A stretch of 46,439 nt of DNA, from positions 1 through 46,439 of the IMG/VR virus record IMGVR_UViG_3300005265_000009, one strand, 5' to 3'. This stretch comes from a virus. Below the pieces are notes generated by a model, which saw only the letters and a list, made by a program, of their open reading frames with translations, was not told the origin of the DNA and made no database searches. The stretch's first letter is position 1, and each line of letters begins with the position of its first letter. Position numbers and translations under genes: made by a program. Of this stretch, positions 36,888 through 45,315 are shown piece by piece.

Positions 36888-37082
36888 TTATCCCTTTATT
36901 CTGCTAACAAGGTCAGCTCCGCCTTCAACAAAAATGTATGAGACTAGAGCCGTAACAATCTTGTTGATATCCGCTTCAGTCAATCCTAATTCAAAAAACC
37001 TGTTCAAAGCAACCACCAGACCAGCAAGGATTGCTGCCCAGAGCTTTCTGCTCTTTAGCTTGTCAGGAATTCTCATTGCCAC
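36888..37082 (-). CDS. Holin-like protein (64 aa)
   Basis: KLKSRKLWAAILAGLVVALNRFFELGLTEADINKIVTALVSYIFVEGGADLVSRIKG: a helix (WAAILAGLVVALNRFF), a Pro/Asp turn, a second helix (INKIVTALVSYIFVEGGA) and basic ends. This resembles small phage holins with the SRKLxxAIxAxxxxxLNxxxxLGL pattern. A good GGGAGGTGG precedes the ATG. With the XhlA-like gene and amidase it forms the lysis cassette. Could be an antiholin instead. Confidence 0.7.
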   Translation of the reverse strand: MAMRIPDKLKSRKLWAAILAGLVVALNRFFELGLTEADINKIVTALVSYIFVEGGADLVSRIKG

Positions 37083-37092
37083 CTCCCTTCTA

Positions 37093-37281
37093 TTAAAACC
37101 CTTAATGCTGGGGAGGAAGGAAAGCTCTCACCTAGGATGACCTTCCTCAAGTCGGGGGGACAGTAGCTTTTGACTCTGTCAAACTTACCCGACTACCTCC
37201 GCCCCTTCCCTTAGAAGGATTGGAGTGCCTTACCGCCCTGCCCCAAGCGGTTATTCAGCCACCCAGCATAAAAGATTTTAA
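37093..37281 (-). ncRNA. 189-nt structured RNA inside the lysis cassette (RNA-C)
   Basis: Bases 37262-37281 pair with 37093-37112 over 20 positions with a single U-U mismatch and two G-U. Inside are GAGGAAGG/CCTTCCTC (37113-37120 with 37141-37148), GTCGGG/CCCGAC (37151-37156 with 37088-type arm at 37188-37193), TTTGAC/GTCAAA (37169-37174 with 37178-37183), CCTTC/GAAGG and ACCGC/GCGGT (37232-37236 with 37247-37251). The closing-helix G-U pairs form only on the minus strand. It ends 10 bases before the holin ATG, with the SD free outside. Confidence 0.75.
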
Positions 37282-37286
37282 TGTGC

Positions 37287-37553
37287 TTATCTAGCGTAAA
37301 CGCTGATAACTTTCTCTAATAAGTTATAAGCAATTGACGCTATTGCTCCAGCCGCTGTTGCCCAGCCAAGAACTCTGTTTTTCCAATCCCAAAGCTGGCT
37401 GACTCTATCCTTCATTTCTTCGTAGTCTTCATCGAGGTCAACTTTTTTTAAAAGAGATTCTTTTATTTCCTTGATTTCCCGACAGATTTGCTGTTGTCTT
37501 TCGTCAATTCTAATTAGCAGTTCCCGGCTGGTGAAGCTACTTCCTTTTGCCAT
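37287..37553 (-). CDS. XhlA-like coiled-coil membrane protein
   Basis: 88 residues from the ATG at 37551-37553, which has AGGAGG before it. RIDERQQQICREIKEIKESLLKKVDLDEDYEEMKDRVSQLWDWKNRVLGWATAAGAIASIAYNLL: an N-terminal coiled coil, then one membrane helix, the layout of XhlA/haemolysin-type lysis partners. Works with the holin to time lysis. The stop is just before RNA-C. Confidence 0.7.
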   Translation of the reverse strand: MAKGSSFTSRELLIRIDERQQQICREIKEIKESLLKKVDLDEDYEEMKDRVSQLWDWKNRVLGWATAAGAIASIAYNLLEKVISVYAR

Positions 37554-38148
37554 AACCAATCCTCCTAGCTAATGCAAATAAGTCTCTTTTATTATAACCC
37601 AATGTCATAAAATGTGCTCTACGATGACAGCTTTTGCAAAGAGCAATGATGTTCTCGAGTCGGTTATCCCTAGGATTTCCATTTATGTGATGTATCTCTA
37701 GAGAGTCTGGCGGGATAGGCCGCTTACCGCAGATAGAGCATTTGTTGTCCGTGGCGACAAGAACGGTCTCCCTCATTTGTTTAGACACTCTTAATGGTTT
37801 GCCGCCGTTATTTTTCCGCATATCTTTCAGAAAACATTTATAGGAGCAAAAATGCCTCTTGCTGTTTTCTAGTTGACGTGCCGTTCTGGTTATTTTCTTG
37901 CCGCAGTATTCACAGTAAACCACAATAGATGTTGTCCTATTCTTAGCAACACACTTTTGTGAGCAAAACTTTTGTCTTGAACTCTTTGGCAAGAACATTT
38001 TTCCACACACAGGGCACTGTTTTGCCTTTCGCTGGATTCGCTCTTTCTCCACCTCCTTCTTACAATATGAGCATAGCTTTGGTTGCCTATTCTTAGAAAT
38101 AATCTCTCTGCCGCATCGTTTACAGTTTATTCTATAGCTGACCGTCAT
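37537..38148 (-). CDS. HNH endonuclease with zinc-ribbon array
   Basis: A 203-residue protein. Three or four CxxC-type ribbons in the first 110 residues (NCKRCGRE, KLCSYCKKE, KQCPVCGKMF, KFCSQKC, VVYCEYCGKK, HFCSYKC), then NKCSICGKRPIPPDSLEIHHINGNPRDNRLENIIALCKSCHRRAHF, a complete HNH motif with zinc Cys pairs. Free-standing HNH proteins in phages are usually homing endonucleases. ATGA overlap with the amidase. It lies inside the lysis cassette. Confidence 0.85.
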   Translation of the reverse strand: MTVSYRINCKRCGREIISKNRQPKLCSYCKKEVEKERIQRKAKQCPVCGKMFLPKSSRQKFCSQKCVAKNRTTSIVVYCEYCGKKITRTARQLENSKRHFCSYKCFLKDMRKNNGGKPLRVSKQMRETVLVATDNKCSICGKRPIPPDSLEIHHINGNPRDNRLENIIALCKSCHRRAHFMTLGYNKRDLFALARRIGYGKRK

Positions 38149-39176
38149 TTTCTTTTAACAAAAAACCTTCTAATAAGCTCTCTAATAAGTTCTTTTATCG
38201 TTGCCTTAGTAATTTGCTTCTCTAATGCTTTTTCATAATACCGCTTGAATGAAGCCGCCCTCTTTTCCGCTACCACAATCTTCTGCGACAACTTCTTGTT
38301 TTTGCTCTCTAGCCTTGAAATTTCTCTTTCTCGCTCATCAATCACCGACTGCCAATCTGTTAACTGCTCCTTCATTTCTCGGTTTTCTTGGACTAATTCT
38401 TTATTTTTCCTTTCCAAATTCTCGGAGTAGATTTTCAAATCAGAAAGCTGTTTCCCAGCTGTTTCCTTTTCTATTCTAAGTTTTTCTAATTCCCCTTGGA
38501 GCTTCTCCTTCTCCGCCTTCTCTTTGTTGGCCCAATCCATTGCCTGTTTGTGGGCTTCCCAGCACCTTTCAAGCTCCGACTTTTCTTCACCTAAAAACCT
38601 CATTATAGCTTCAAAGTCTGCTTGTGCCACAAGCTCGGGGTTTTTCTTTAGCTCCTTGCCTTTCTGGCTAGTGTGGTTAAAGTGTTCGATTATGACAGCG
38701 GGGGTATTCAACGGCACATAATCAAAAGCGTAGTATTGCTTCATTCCTAAAGTAATGCGGTTATCCCGATTAATTGCTCCAGTCTTGACTGGGTAAATCT
38801 CTCTCCAAATACGACAGAATTCTTCGGCTTTCTTTTGGGCTTCGGGGTTAAGAAATGCTGGCTTGACTGTTGGGTCGGGAGCTGAAATCATACAGCGGTT
38901 TTCTGTCCCGCCGCCATCGTAGTGGCCGCTAATCCAAAGGTCGTAGTCTTGGTTGTAAATCTCATCGTGCCAGATAGCGTCGGTGATAAAAACTTGGACT
39001 CCAGCCGCAATCAATTTGTCTCTTAATCGTGGCATCCACTCATTCCAGTGCCAGTCTCTTTCTCCAGAAGCCCCAGTAGAGCGACGGAGTTTGGCTGTTG
39101 AACGCCATCTCCTTAGCCCTTTTCGGGTTATGTTTTCGATATTCCAGTGGCCGACTTGGATACAGACTTTTTTCAT
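38145..39176 (-). CDS. N-acetylmuramoyl-L-alanine amidase endolysin (putative)
   Basis: A 343-residue protein. VCIQVGHWNIE (zinc His), ERDWHWNEW (zinc Glu region), LWISGHYDGGGTENRC (second zinc His) and PAVIIEHFNHTSQKGKELKKNPELVAQADFEAIMRFLG (the catalytic Glu segment) follow the Amidase_3 pattern. From about residue 200 there is a long coiled coil (KEKLQGELEKLRIEKETAGKQLSDLK) and a basic tail (RFFVKRK) that may bind cell-wall polymer. It should cut the glycan-peptide bond at lysis. Confidence 0.8.
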   Translation of the reverse strand: MKKVCIQVGHWNIENITRKGLRRWRSTAKLRRSTGASGERDWHWNEWMPRLRDKLIAAGVQVFITDAIWHDEIYNQDYDLWISGHYDGGGTENRCMISAPDPTVKPAFLNPEAQKKAEEFCRIWREIYPVKTGAINRDNRITLGMKQYYAFDYVPLNTPAVIIEHFNHTSQKGKELKKNPELVAQADFEAIMRFLGEEKSELERCWEAHKQAMDWANKEKAEKEKLQGELEKLRIEKETAGKQLSDLKIYSENLERKNKELVQENREMKEQLTDWQSVIDEREREISRLESKNKKLSQKIVVAEKRAASFKRYYEKALEKQITKATIKELIRELIRRFFVKRK

Positions 39177-41797
39177 CTTCTTGCAGGCTGGATAAGCCCC
39201 CTCCTTAGAAGGTAATTGATAACATTTTGTAATTGTGCCTCTCTGCCCTTAGCTTCCCAATACTTTGTTTCTGCTGGCGAATAAGTATAGGTCCTCACTG
39301 GCCAGAACCAGGGCAATATTTCTGCCATAATTCGCTGAGTCTTCGTTCCCTCTTTCCCTAATGCCTCTACTTCTCGCTGAGAAGCGGCGGAGGTATAATA
39401 CCAGCGACTAAGTGGCCCAATTAAGTTTAGCAACAGATACAGGCGTTTTGCATCGGCCTCATATCTCTTTTCAAATTTCCCAGTATATCTATTTTTGTAT
39501 TCAACCTCTTTGAGTCTCAACCATTTTTGAAGCGGCTTTGGAAGAAGAGTTAGTGCTTCATACGCCTTGCTTGTCTGATATTCTCTCGGTAATTCCTCGT
39601 CAACAATTGGCTTACCCGTATAAATGCTTTTATTAAAAACAAGCTCTAAAGGAACACGCATAAGAGGATTAAGAACCGAGCTAAAGAATTTTCTTGGTGT
39701 CATCTTGAAAATATCGGCAATTGGCAAGTCAAGCGTTTTAATTGCTTTCTTGCCCAGCCCCACATCTTTTGCTGCAACAACAATTTTGTCTCTCAGCCAC
39801 TCTGGCATCTCTTCTCTCTTCGGAGATACTTGTCTCTCAGCTCTCGCTAACATTGCGTATCGACCTGTTTTTTTATAAAGATTTTCGAGCTGGAAGGGTA
39901 AGTTTGTCTTAAGCCAAGTATAGAATGGTATAATCCTTTTTAAGTAGTTTCTCTCAAAAGCAGTAAGAGCCTCAGGGGCATAATTGCCGTGAACTTTCCA
40001 CACCGCCCTTATGGCTTTATCGATACTACCAGTTCTCTCAAAAGTATCAAGAGCTAGTTGTGTTCTTACAAATCGCTCAATTCCGCCAGCGTATTTTGTT
40101 GTTAGTTGAGATAACCGTTTCCCGATAGTTTTGACCCCCAATTTTGGAGGAGTAATATCGAAACCAGCATAAGTCAGCAGTGCTCCACGCTTATATAATT
40201 CTTCAAGAAACTCTTTGCTCGTCATACTCTTGCCATTCTTGGCAACAATCTTCATTGGCTTCCCAGCTAAAATATCAAAAACCTTCTTTGTCTTTTTCAA
40301 GGATGTCGGACTCTCAATAAAGTTGTTAAACTCCGCCCCAATTAAGTTGCTGATATTGAACGATGGCCAAGGGATAGTTACACTCGTTTTCCAGTATCTC
40401 ATCAACTTATCAAAATAGCGAGCAAACTTGTTCATAAAAACGTCAGAAGACAAAACGCCGACTACTTTATTTATTTCCTTAGCTACCTCTGGTGTAGTTA
40501 CAAATTCGCCATTAAACGGCAACCCTGTTAGCTTTACCATTCCCTTCGGAACTTTTCCAATATCGGAAATATGCCTAATCAACTGTTCGCCTGCCTCACT
40601 CTTGATTTTAGTTAAGTCCATAGCCAAATCATATAAAGCTGTATTCTTAGAATAGGAATAAAGATATTTGGGAATTATCTTCTTGATGTCTTCCTCAAAC
40701 ATCTTGACACCATATTTCTTCTCCGACCACTTATTCAGCTGATAAATAGTTCTTAAAACATTCCTGCTTTTTTCTCTTCTCGGTAGTCCTTTCCTGATTA
40801 GACCACGCAAGAGTTCGATTGCTTCTTCTGGTCTTGCTGTGGGACGCTGTTTGATGACTTTATCATAGAACTCTTGGGTTACCATATGGGGCAAATAATC
40901 TATTGTCTCTTTCTCTGTTAATTCCTTAAACAAGCCAAGTTGTTTTGGCATTCCTGTCGTTTCTCTGCCAATAAGCTCCTTAACAATTCCTTTCTTTAGC
41001 TTTTTTTCTCCTGTCTCTTTCAACATCTTATCAATCAAAGACAGGGTTTCACGAGCAGACTTACTTAGCTTCCCACGTAGACTTTTTGATTCCCTGGCAA
41101 AAGTTACTAGCCTTGCTTCTTCATCGCTAAGCCTTCCAAGAGCTTTTAATAACGGCTCATACTTCTTGCCGACATCTGTAACTCGGTGGCTAATCCGCCC
41201 AGAAATTCCTTTAAGAAGATCGTCTATTTGCCTCACTCCTTCATCGGCATACTTCTTTACTCCCACCGCCCTCTTCCCCCATTTAGCTAGTTCTTCCCCA
41301 GCCTCTAGGGCTGGACCAACCATTGGCAGTCTTTTTCCAATCCTAAGACCAAACTTACCAATCGGCTTAGCCAATCGTCCAATTGGTCTCGCTATGGCTG
41401 ATAACGGAATGTAAGTAAGGGGGTCGAGAACAGTTCCTAATCCGAATGCCAACACCGATCTGCCAATTCCCTTTTTCATTCCCAGCTCTTCAAGCAACTG
41501 GTCGTATGTATACTTCTTTTTACCAGTAACAGCTTCTTTGAGTTCCTGGAGTGAGGGAAGAGTTCCGTATTTCAGAATATCTCCAACCGTTGTAGCCGAA
41601 GCATACTCCCCACGAGACAGAAGGTCTAGAAGCCCTTGTAGACTAAACCTTGATGGTTTCTCTTCTTCAGGAATAGGAATGCCAGCTGTAAGAAGCCGAG
41701 CTTGTTTTCGCAAAACGGACCTATTTATACGCCCGAGCTGGGGAGAAAACTTTGACTCTTCCAGTTGCCCAGTAAATGGGTTGTAGAACTTCGCCAT
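39173..41797 (-). CDS. Large internal virion/ejection protein (putative)
   Basis: An 874-residue protein, largely helical and basic. Amphipathic stretches (LKYGTLPSLQELKEAV, IGRLAKPIGKFGLRIGKRLP, SVLAFGLGTVLDPLTYIPLSAI) and a C-terminal Pro/aromatic part (ETKYWEAKGREAQLQNVINYLL). No protease or nuclease motif recognised. Its place after the adaptor/nozzle genes and before the amidase is where podovirus ejection proteins sit. Probably threads across the cell envelope with DNA. Confidence 0.6.
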   Translation of the reverse strand: MAKFYNPFTGQLEESKFSPQLGRINRSVLRKQARLLTAGIPIPEEEKPSRFSLQGLLDLLSRGEYASATTVGDILKYGTLPSLQELKEAVTGKKKYTYDQLLEELGMKKGIGRSVLAFGLGTVLDPLTYIPLSAIARPIGRLAKPIGKFGLRIGKRLPMVGPALEAGEELAKWGKRAVGVKKYADEGVRQIDDLLKGISGRISHRVTDVGKKYEPLLKALGRLSDEEARLVTFARESKSLRGKLSKSARETLSLIDKMLKETGEKKLKKGIVKELIGRETTGMPKQLGLFKELTEKETIDYLPHMVTQEFYDKVIKQRPTARPEEAIELLRGLIRKGLPRREKSRNVLRTIYQLNKWSEKKYGVKMFEEDIKKIIPKYLYSYSKNTALYDLAMDLTKIKSEAGEQLIRHISDIGKVPKGMVKLTGLPFNGEFVTTPEVAKEINKVVGVLSSDVFMNKFARYFDKLMRYWKTSVTIPWPSFNISNLIGAEFNNFIESPTSLKKTKKVFDILAGKPMKIVAKNGKSMTSKEFLEELYKRGALLTYAGFDITPPKLGVKTIGKRLSQLTTKYAGGIERFVRTQLALDTFERTGSIDKAIRAVWKVHGNYAPEALTAFERNYLKRIIPFYTWLKTNLPFQLENLYKKTGRYAMLARAERQVSPKREEMPEWLRDKIVVAAKDVGLGKKAIKTLDLPIADIFKMTPRKFFSSVLNPLMRVPLELVFNKSIYTGKPIVDEELPREYQTSKAYEALTLLPKPLQKWLRLKEVEYKNRYTGKFEKRYEADAKRLYLLLNLIGPLSRWYYTSAASQREVEALGKEGTKTQRIMAEILPWFWPVRTYTYSPAETKYWEAKGREAQLQNVINYLLRRGLIQPARR

Positions 41798-41803
41798 TTT
41801 TCA

Positions 41804-42727
41804 TTACAGCCAATGTGGACGGGTTAATTCTCCACTTTCTTTAATCCACCTGCCGACTTTTCTAAGGAACTTTTTGTACCAAGCGTTTTGTGCCACTTTT
41901 CTCTTTTCTTCTTCCTGCCGCCTTTTCTCTTCTTTCTCTCTCTGTTCAGCCTCTGCTTGTAACTGTAAGGCCCTGTTGAGCACGGCCCCTCGAATTTTCT
42001 GGGGGACACTAGACACATCCATTAGCCCTTGGTTTAACATCGTAGCATAGGCATCAAGTTGCTCGGACTCTGTTCCTCCACCAGAAGTATAGAAATAATC
42101 TGAACCGCCTCCGCCACCAGCCATAGAAGCATAGTATGGTTTACCAAGTTGATATTCCCACAACTTTTCCTGCCACGGCTTTTCCCATTCCCACCGCTCT
42201 TTTTGGAAAGCGAATTGTTGTTCTGCAAGTCTTCTTCTTTCAGCAGCATCTTCAAGTTGGGCCGCTTGAAGATATTCATTTAATGCATTAGTATATTTTT
42301 TCTGAGCGAGATCTGCCAAAGCTCCAGCTGTTTGGACCATTCCCTGCCATCCAGCCACTCCCTGTCCAACAATATCTGCTACCTGCCCCATTCTCTGCTC
42401 AAGAACATCAGATAATACCCCGTATGGCTGCAAAGCTTGAGCCTTTGCCTCTTGAACTAATCTTTCTCTAACAAATGGATTCCAAATATTTTGGTATTTC
42501 TCTCTTGCCCTTGCAGGAGCAGTAAAGTAGTCAGCCATTACCTGCTCTCTTTGCTGGATTATATCTTTGTTATAATCGAGTTTTTTCTGAAGAGCTTCTT
42601 TCAGTTTATATGGCAGTGTGGAACTTCCACCAAGAAGCTCGGCATATTTTTTTCCTGCCTGCTCCATCTCAGCTTTAGGAACAGCTGTTCTCTTTTCGAT
42701 TTCGGTAAGATAATCTTCAACTGCCAT
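41804..42727 (-). CDS. Putative ejection protein
   Basis: A 307-residue helical protein with long Ala/Gln/Glu repeats (KAQALQPYGVLSDVLEQRMGQVADIVGQGVAGWQGMVQTAGALADLAQKKY) and a Gly-rich hinge (SMAGGGGGSDYFYTSGGG), then a charged coil (REKEEKRRQEEEKRKVAQNAWYKKFL). Resembles internal virion proteins of podoviruses in composition and place. TAATG overlap with its upstream neighbour. Confidence 0.55.
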   Translation of the reverse strand: MAVEDYLTEIEKRTAVPKAEMEQAGKKYAELLGGSSTLPYKLKEALQKKLDYNKDIIQQREQVMADYFTAPARAREKYQNIWNPFVRERLVQEAKAQALQPYGVLSDVLEQRMGQVADIVGQGVAGWQGMVQTAGALADLAQKKYTNALNEYLQAAQLEDAAERRRLAEQQFAFQKERWEWEKPWQEKLWEYQLGKPYYASMAGGGGGSDYFYTSGGGTESEQLDAYATMLNQGLMDVSSVPQKIRGAVLNRALQLQAEAEQREKEEKRRQEEEKRKVAQNAWYKKFLRKVGRWIKESGELTRPHWL

Positions 42728-43485
42728 TATAGAACGCTACCCCAATTAGGAACCTGATAATATTTTCCCATACCATACAGGTACTGTTCAAGTGCTTCTC
42801 CCCTCAGTTTCTGTACTTGACCAGCAATTGCCGCTTCCTTTTCACGCTCAATATCGCGTCTCTTTCTCCCTGCCTCTTTTCTCAAGTCAAAGATGCTTCT
42901 TCCCGCTTCTTTCTCCACACCAGTAGTTTTATAACGATACCTTCTTAAATAATCTTGGATTCCCTTTTCATAATCTGTTTGAGCCTCAATTTCACTTAAC
43001 TTCCTTCTTCCAGAGAAGTAAAGTCCTCTACCAGAATAACCCTCCTTGATTCCTCTGACAAGGCGGTCAAGATTTGTTTTTTCTCGCTCAAGGAAGTAGT
43101 CTTTTTGGGCAGTGAGCTCTTTTAACAATTCAGTTTTATCCTCGCCAACCCGCCGTTTTTGTTCTTCAATATCTGATAAATAGTCTGATAGGATTTCCTC
43201 GTAATATGGAGAGAATTCCGCCTCTGCCAACTCCCTCGCCGCTGCTTCGTCAAAAGTAAATGGATTCTCTTCCATATATTTTGCTGGCGGTTTTGGCAAA
43301 GTTTCAACAATACTATTTATATATTCTTCCGCAGACGGATAATCAGGAAGGTTTACCTGAGAGTTAATATAATCCTGCCATTTTTTTGCTCCCTGTTCAC
43401 GCCAATCTGCCTCAGCTTCTACCCTACCCCAAGCTGGGTAAATTGTTCTATATACTTCCTCGTTAAAGGGAAAAGGTGGTGCCAT
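42727..43485 (-). CDS. Putative ejection or tail-associated protein
   Basis: A 252-residue protein, mostly charged helix (AEAEFSPYYEEILSDYLSDIEEQKRRVGEDKTELLKELTAQKDYFLEREKTNLDRLVRG), with YSGRGLYFSGRRKLSEIEAQTDYEKGIQDYLRRY near 170-200. The GYSGRGLxxSGxR motif is common in a family of podovirus internal proteins. Upstream of it is a Ser/Thr-tract gene. Function by position. Confidence 0.55.
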   Translation of the reverse strand: MAPPFPFNEEVYRTIYPAWGRVEAEADWREQGAKKWQDYINSQVNLPDYPSAEEYINSIVETLPKPPAKYMEENPFTFDEAAARELAEAEFSPYYEEILSDYLSDIEEQKRRVGEDKTELLKELTAQKDYFLEREKTNLDRLVRGIKEGYSGRGLYFSGRRKLSEIEAQTDYEKGIQDYLRRYRYKTTGVEKEAGRSIFDLRKEAGRKRRDIEREKEAAIAGQVQKLRGEALEQYLYGMGKYYQVPNWGSVL

Positions 43486-43489
43486 ATTA

Positions 43490-43789
43490 CTATGTCGTTG
43501 TACTTGTACTAGTTGACGTGGTAGTTGAGGTGCTTGTGCTAGTTGTTGTATAGCTCAAGTCCCCCCACTTGCCAGTCTCATCTATATAAATTTTAACCTT
43601 TTTATTTGTTTTGTCAAAATATACTAGCCCCTGTTCTCCGAGAGGAACATGCCTATCGTCATATCCCTTAAGCCTTAACGGTCTACCCATAGTCGTATCG
43701 TCGATGAAATCTTCCAGCTCTCTAATTTTATCACCTCTCTGACGAGAAGGCTTTCTTAAAAAATTGTCAAACTTCTTTCTCCAACTCAT
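43490..43789 (-). CDS. Small virion protein with C-terminal Ser/Thr tract
   Basis: The ATG at 43787-43789 has GGAGGTG before it and overlaps the upstream nozzle gene stop as ATGA. 99 residues: SWRKKFDNFLRKPSRQRGDKIREL, a compact middle, then GLVYFDKTNKKVKIYIDETGKWGDLSY and 19 Ser/Thr residues. Same layout as 14931-15170. May be a head/tail surface protein that the phage can modify. Confidence 0.65.
   Translation of the reverse strand: MSWRKKFDNFLRKPSRQRGDKIRELEDFIDDTTMGRPLRLKGYDDRHVPLGEQGLVYFDKTNKKVKIYIDETGKWGDLSYTTTSTSTSTTTSTSTSTTT
43493..43549 (-). repeat. Ser/Thr-coding repeat tract (19 codons)
   Basis: Nineteen consecutive Thr or Ser codons ending the gene at 43490. It shares design, not exact sequence, with the tracts at 2329 and 14934. 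Confidence 0.85.
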
Positions 43790-45309
43790 ATCACCTCCGT
43801 TGTCGGGGTATAGAAAATATCCCACCCCAAAACTTTAGCGTTTTTCCCTGTTCCATTATCAATTCCCTTAAACCTAATTCTGTTTGCTATGGTGCCACGC
43901 TTGAAATTATAAATAATATTTTCGCCATCAACTCTATATGGAACAGCTGGCATCCACGGCTTATCGTCAATGCTGTAATATAATCTTATTCTTCTAGCAT
44001 TCCTCAGATAGAATTTAACTGCCTGCAATTCCCCCTTCAAATGAATGCCAGCAAAGTAATAGTTGGGCGACTCGAACATTGCTGTAATCGCTGATCCGTC
44101 TTGAGTTGTCGTGCTTTTATCTAACATAAACACTTTTCCAGTGTTATCTCCAAAGAAAATCATGTCTTCGGCAGATGCCAAACCATCATAGAAGGTATCG
44201 GCATCATCGTAAGTAACTGAAGAATCATCATAGTCAACTTCGGAACGGTCGTAGCGATAAGTAGCAAATACAAGAGGACTTTTGTTTAGGGATCTCTCAG
44301 CCCATCTCATTTTCGCAACGTCAAGGTCAAGAACACAATTCTCAACCTTTAGTCCAGTTCTAGTGTTATTAATGTCGCCGAGATAAATGATGTAGTGATC
44401 ATTGTCGGTATAAGCACAAACCCTATCAAGATTTACTGCCGACACCCCCTCAATAAATTCATCAACAGGACGGGATAATTTAACCACCTCGTTATATCTA
44501 ACTCCATATATTCCTGTCTTATGGAAATAGATTGTCCAGTCTAGAACATTCTGAATGCTCCTGTGAGAGTTTGTCCCAACTGCACCAGGAAACTGGTAAA
44601 GAGTATTGGTGTCGTATCTCCAGAGAGTATTTTCTTTGAAGATAAGCAATCGGTCGAAATTTTTGCCTACTCCCATAATCTGGTCTCCGTCCTTGGGAGA
44701 AACATCGAACCACTGACCATCCGAGGACATATCCCAAGTAATATGGTAACTATCATCGGGAAGAGAAGAGTAAGCCACTCTTGACTGATGAGCAGTTCCA
44801 GAAACATCAAGGTTAAGCAAATAAAGCCTGTCTCTATACGACATTATATATTTTGACTTTGGAGCTCCCGTTACATTCGTTGTTGTATACCAAGTGCTTC
44901 CATCATAAAATCTGGTAGCGTCGGAGTAGTTAACCATAAATAAACCATCAAGAAAGTTAGCAAATTCTGCCTCTGCTCCAGAAGAGAGAGAAAGCCCTTC
45001 GGCATTCCAGGAGTTACTTCCCGAATCATAGACATATACATCAGAGCTTCCTGTACTCAAATCAACTACAGCTAGTTGCTTCTTATTTGAGCCATAATAA
45101 AATGGAGTTAGTCCGAGAATAGAAGTAGCATTAGTAATATTGCTTCCTCTTTGAACATAACCGTACGTTTTTTTTAATCCTCCAATATCATCAAGACACC
45201 AATTAGCAAGACGCCGAAACTCGTCTTTTGCTTGAAGGAATTCGGAGACAGCCCTATTCAAGCCGCCCGATAGATCACGAACAGAATATATTTTCCAATT
45301 GACTACCAT
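43786..45309 (-). CDS. Tail nozzle protein (gp10/gp12-like)
   Basis: A 507-residue beta-propeller-like protein. VRDLSGGLNRAVSEFLQAKDEFRRLANWCLDDIGGLKKTYGY is the typical start of podovirus nozzle/stabilisation proteins (P22 gp10 group: a GGL-N ... pxxEfxxLxN-w-x-x-xG-xxKrxGy pattern), with SYRDRLYLLN, FDRLLIFKENTLWRYD and WTIYFHKTGIYGVRYNEVVKLSRPVDEFI repeated later, as in the blades. It forms the end of the short tail. Follows the adaptor gene, in the usual order. Confidence 0.8.
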   Translation of the reverse strand: MVVNWKIYSVRDLSGGLNRAVSEFLQAKDEFRRLANWCLDDIGGLKKTYGYVQRGSNITNATSILGLTPFYYGSNKKQLAVVDLSTGSSDVYVYDSGSNSWNAEGLSLSSGAEAEFANFLDGLFMVNYSDATRFYDGSTWYTTTNVTGAPKSKYIMSYRDRLYLLNLDVSGTAHQSRVAYSSLPDDSYHITWDMSSDGQWFDVSPKDGDQIMGVGKNFDRLLIFKENTLWRYDTNTLYQFPGAVGTNSHRSIQNVLDWTIYFHKTGIYGVRYNEVVKLSRPVDEFIEGVSAVNLDRVCAYTDNDHYIIYLGDINNTRTGLKVENCVLDLDVAKMRWAERSLNKSPLVFATYRYDRSEVDYDDSSVTYDDADTFYDGLASAEDMIFFGDNTGKVFMLDKSTTTQDGSAITAMFESPNYYFAGIHLKGELQAVKFYLRNARRIRLYYSIDDKPWMPAVPYRVDGENIIYNFKRGTIANRIRFKGIDNGTGKNAKVLGWDIFYTPTTEVI

Positions 45310-45315
45310 TGTTTT

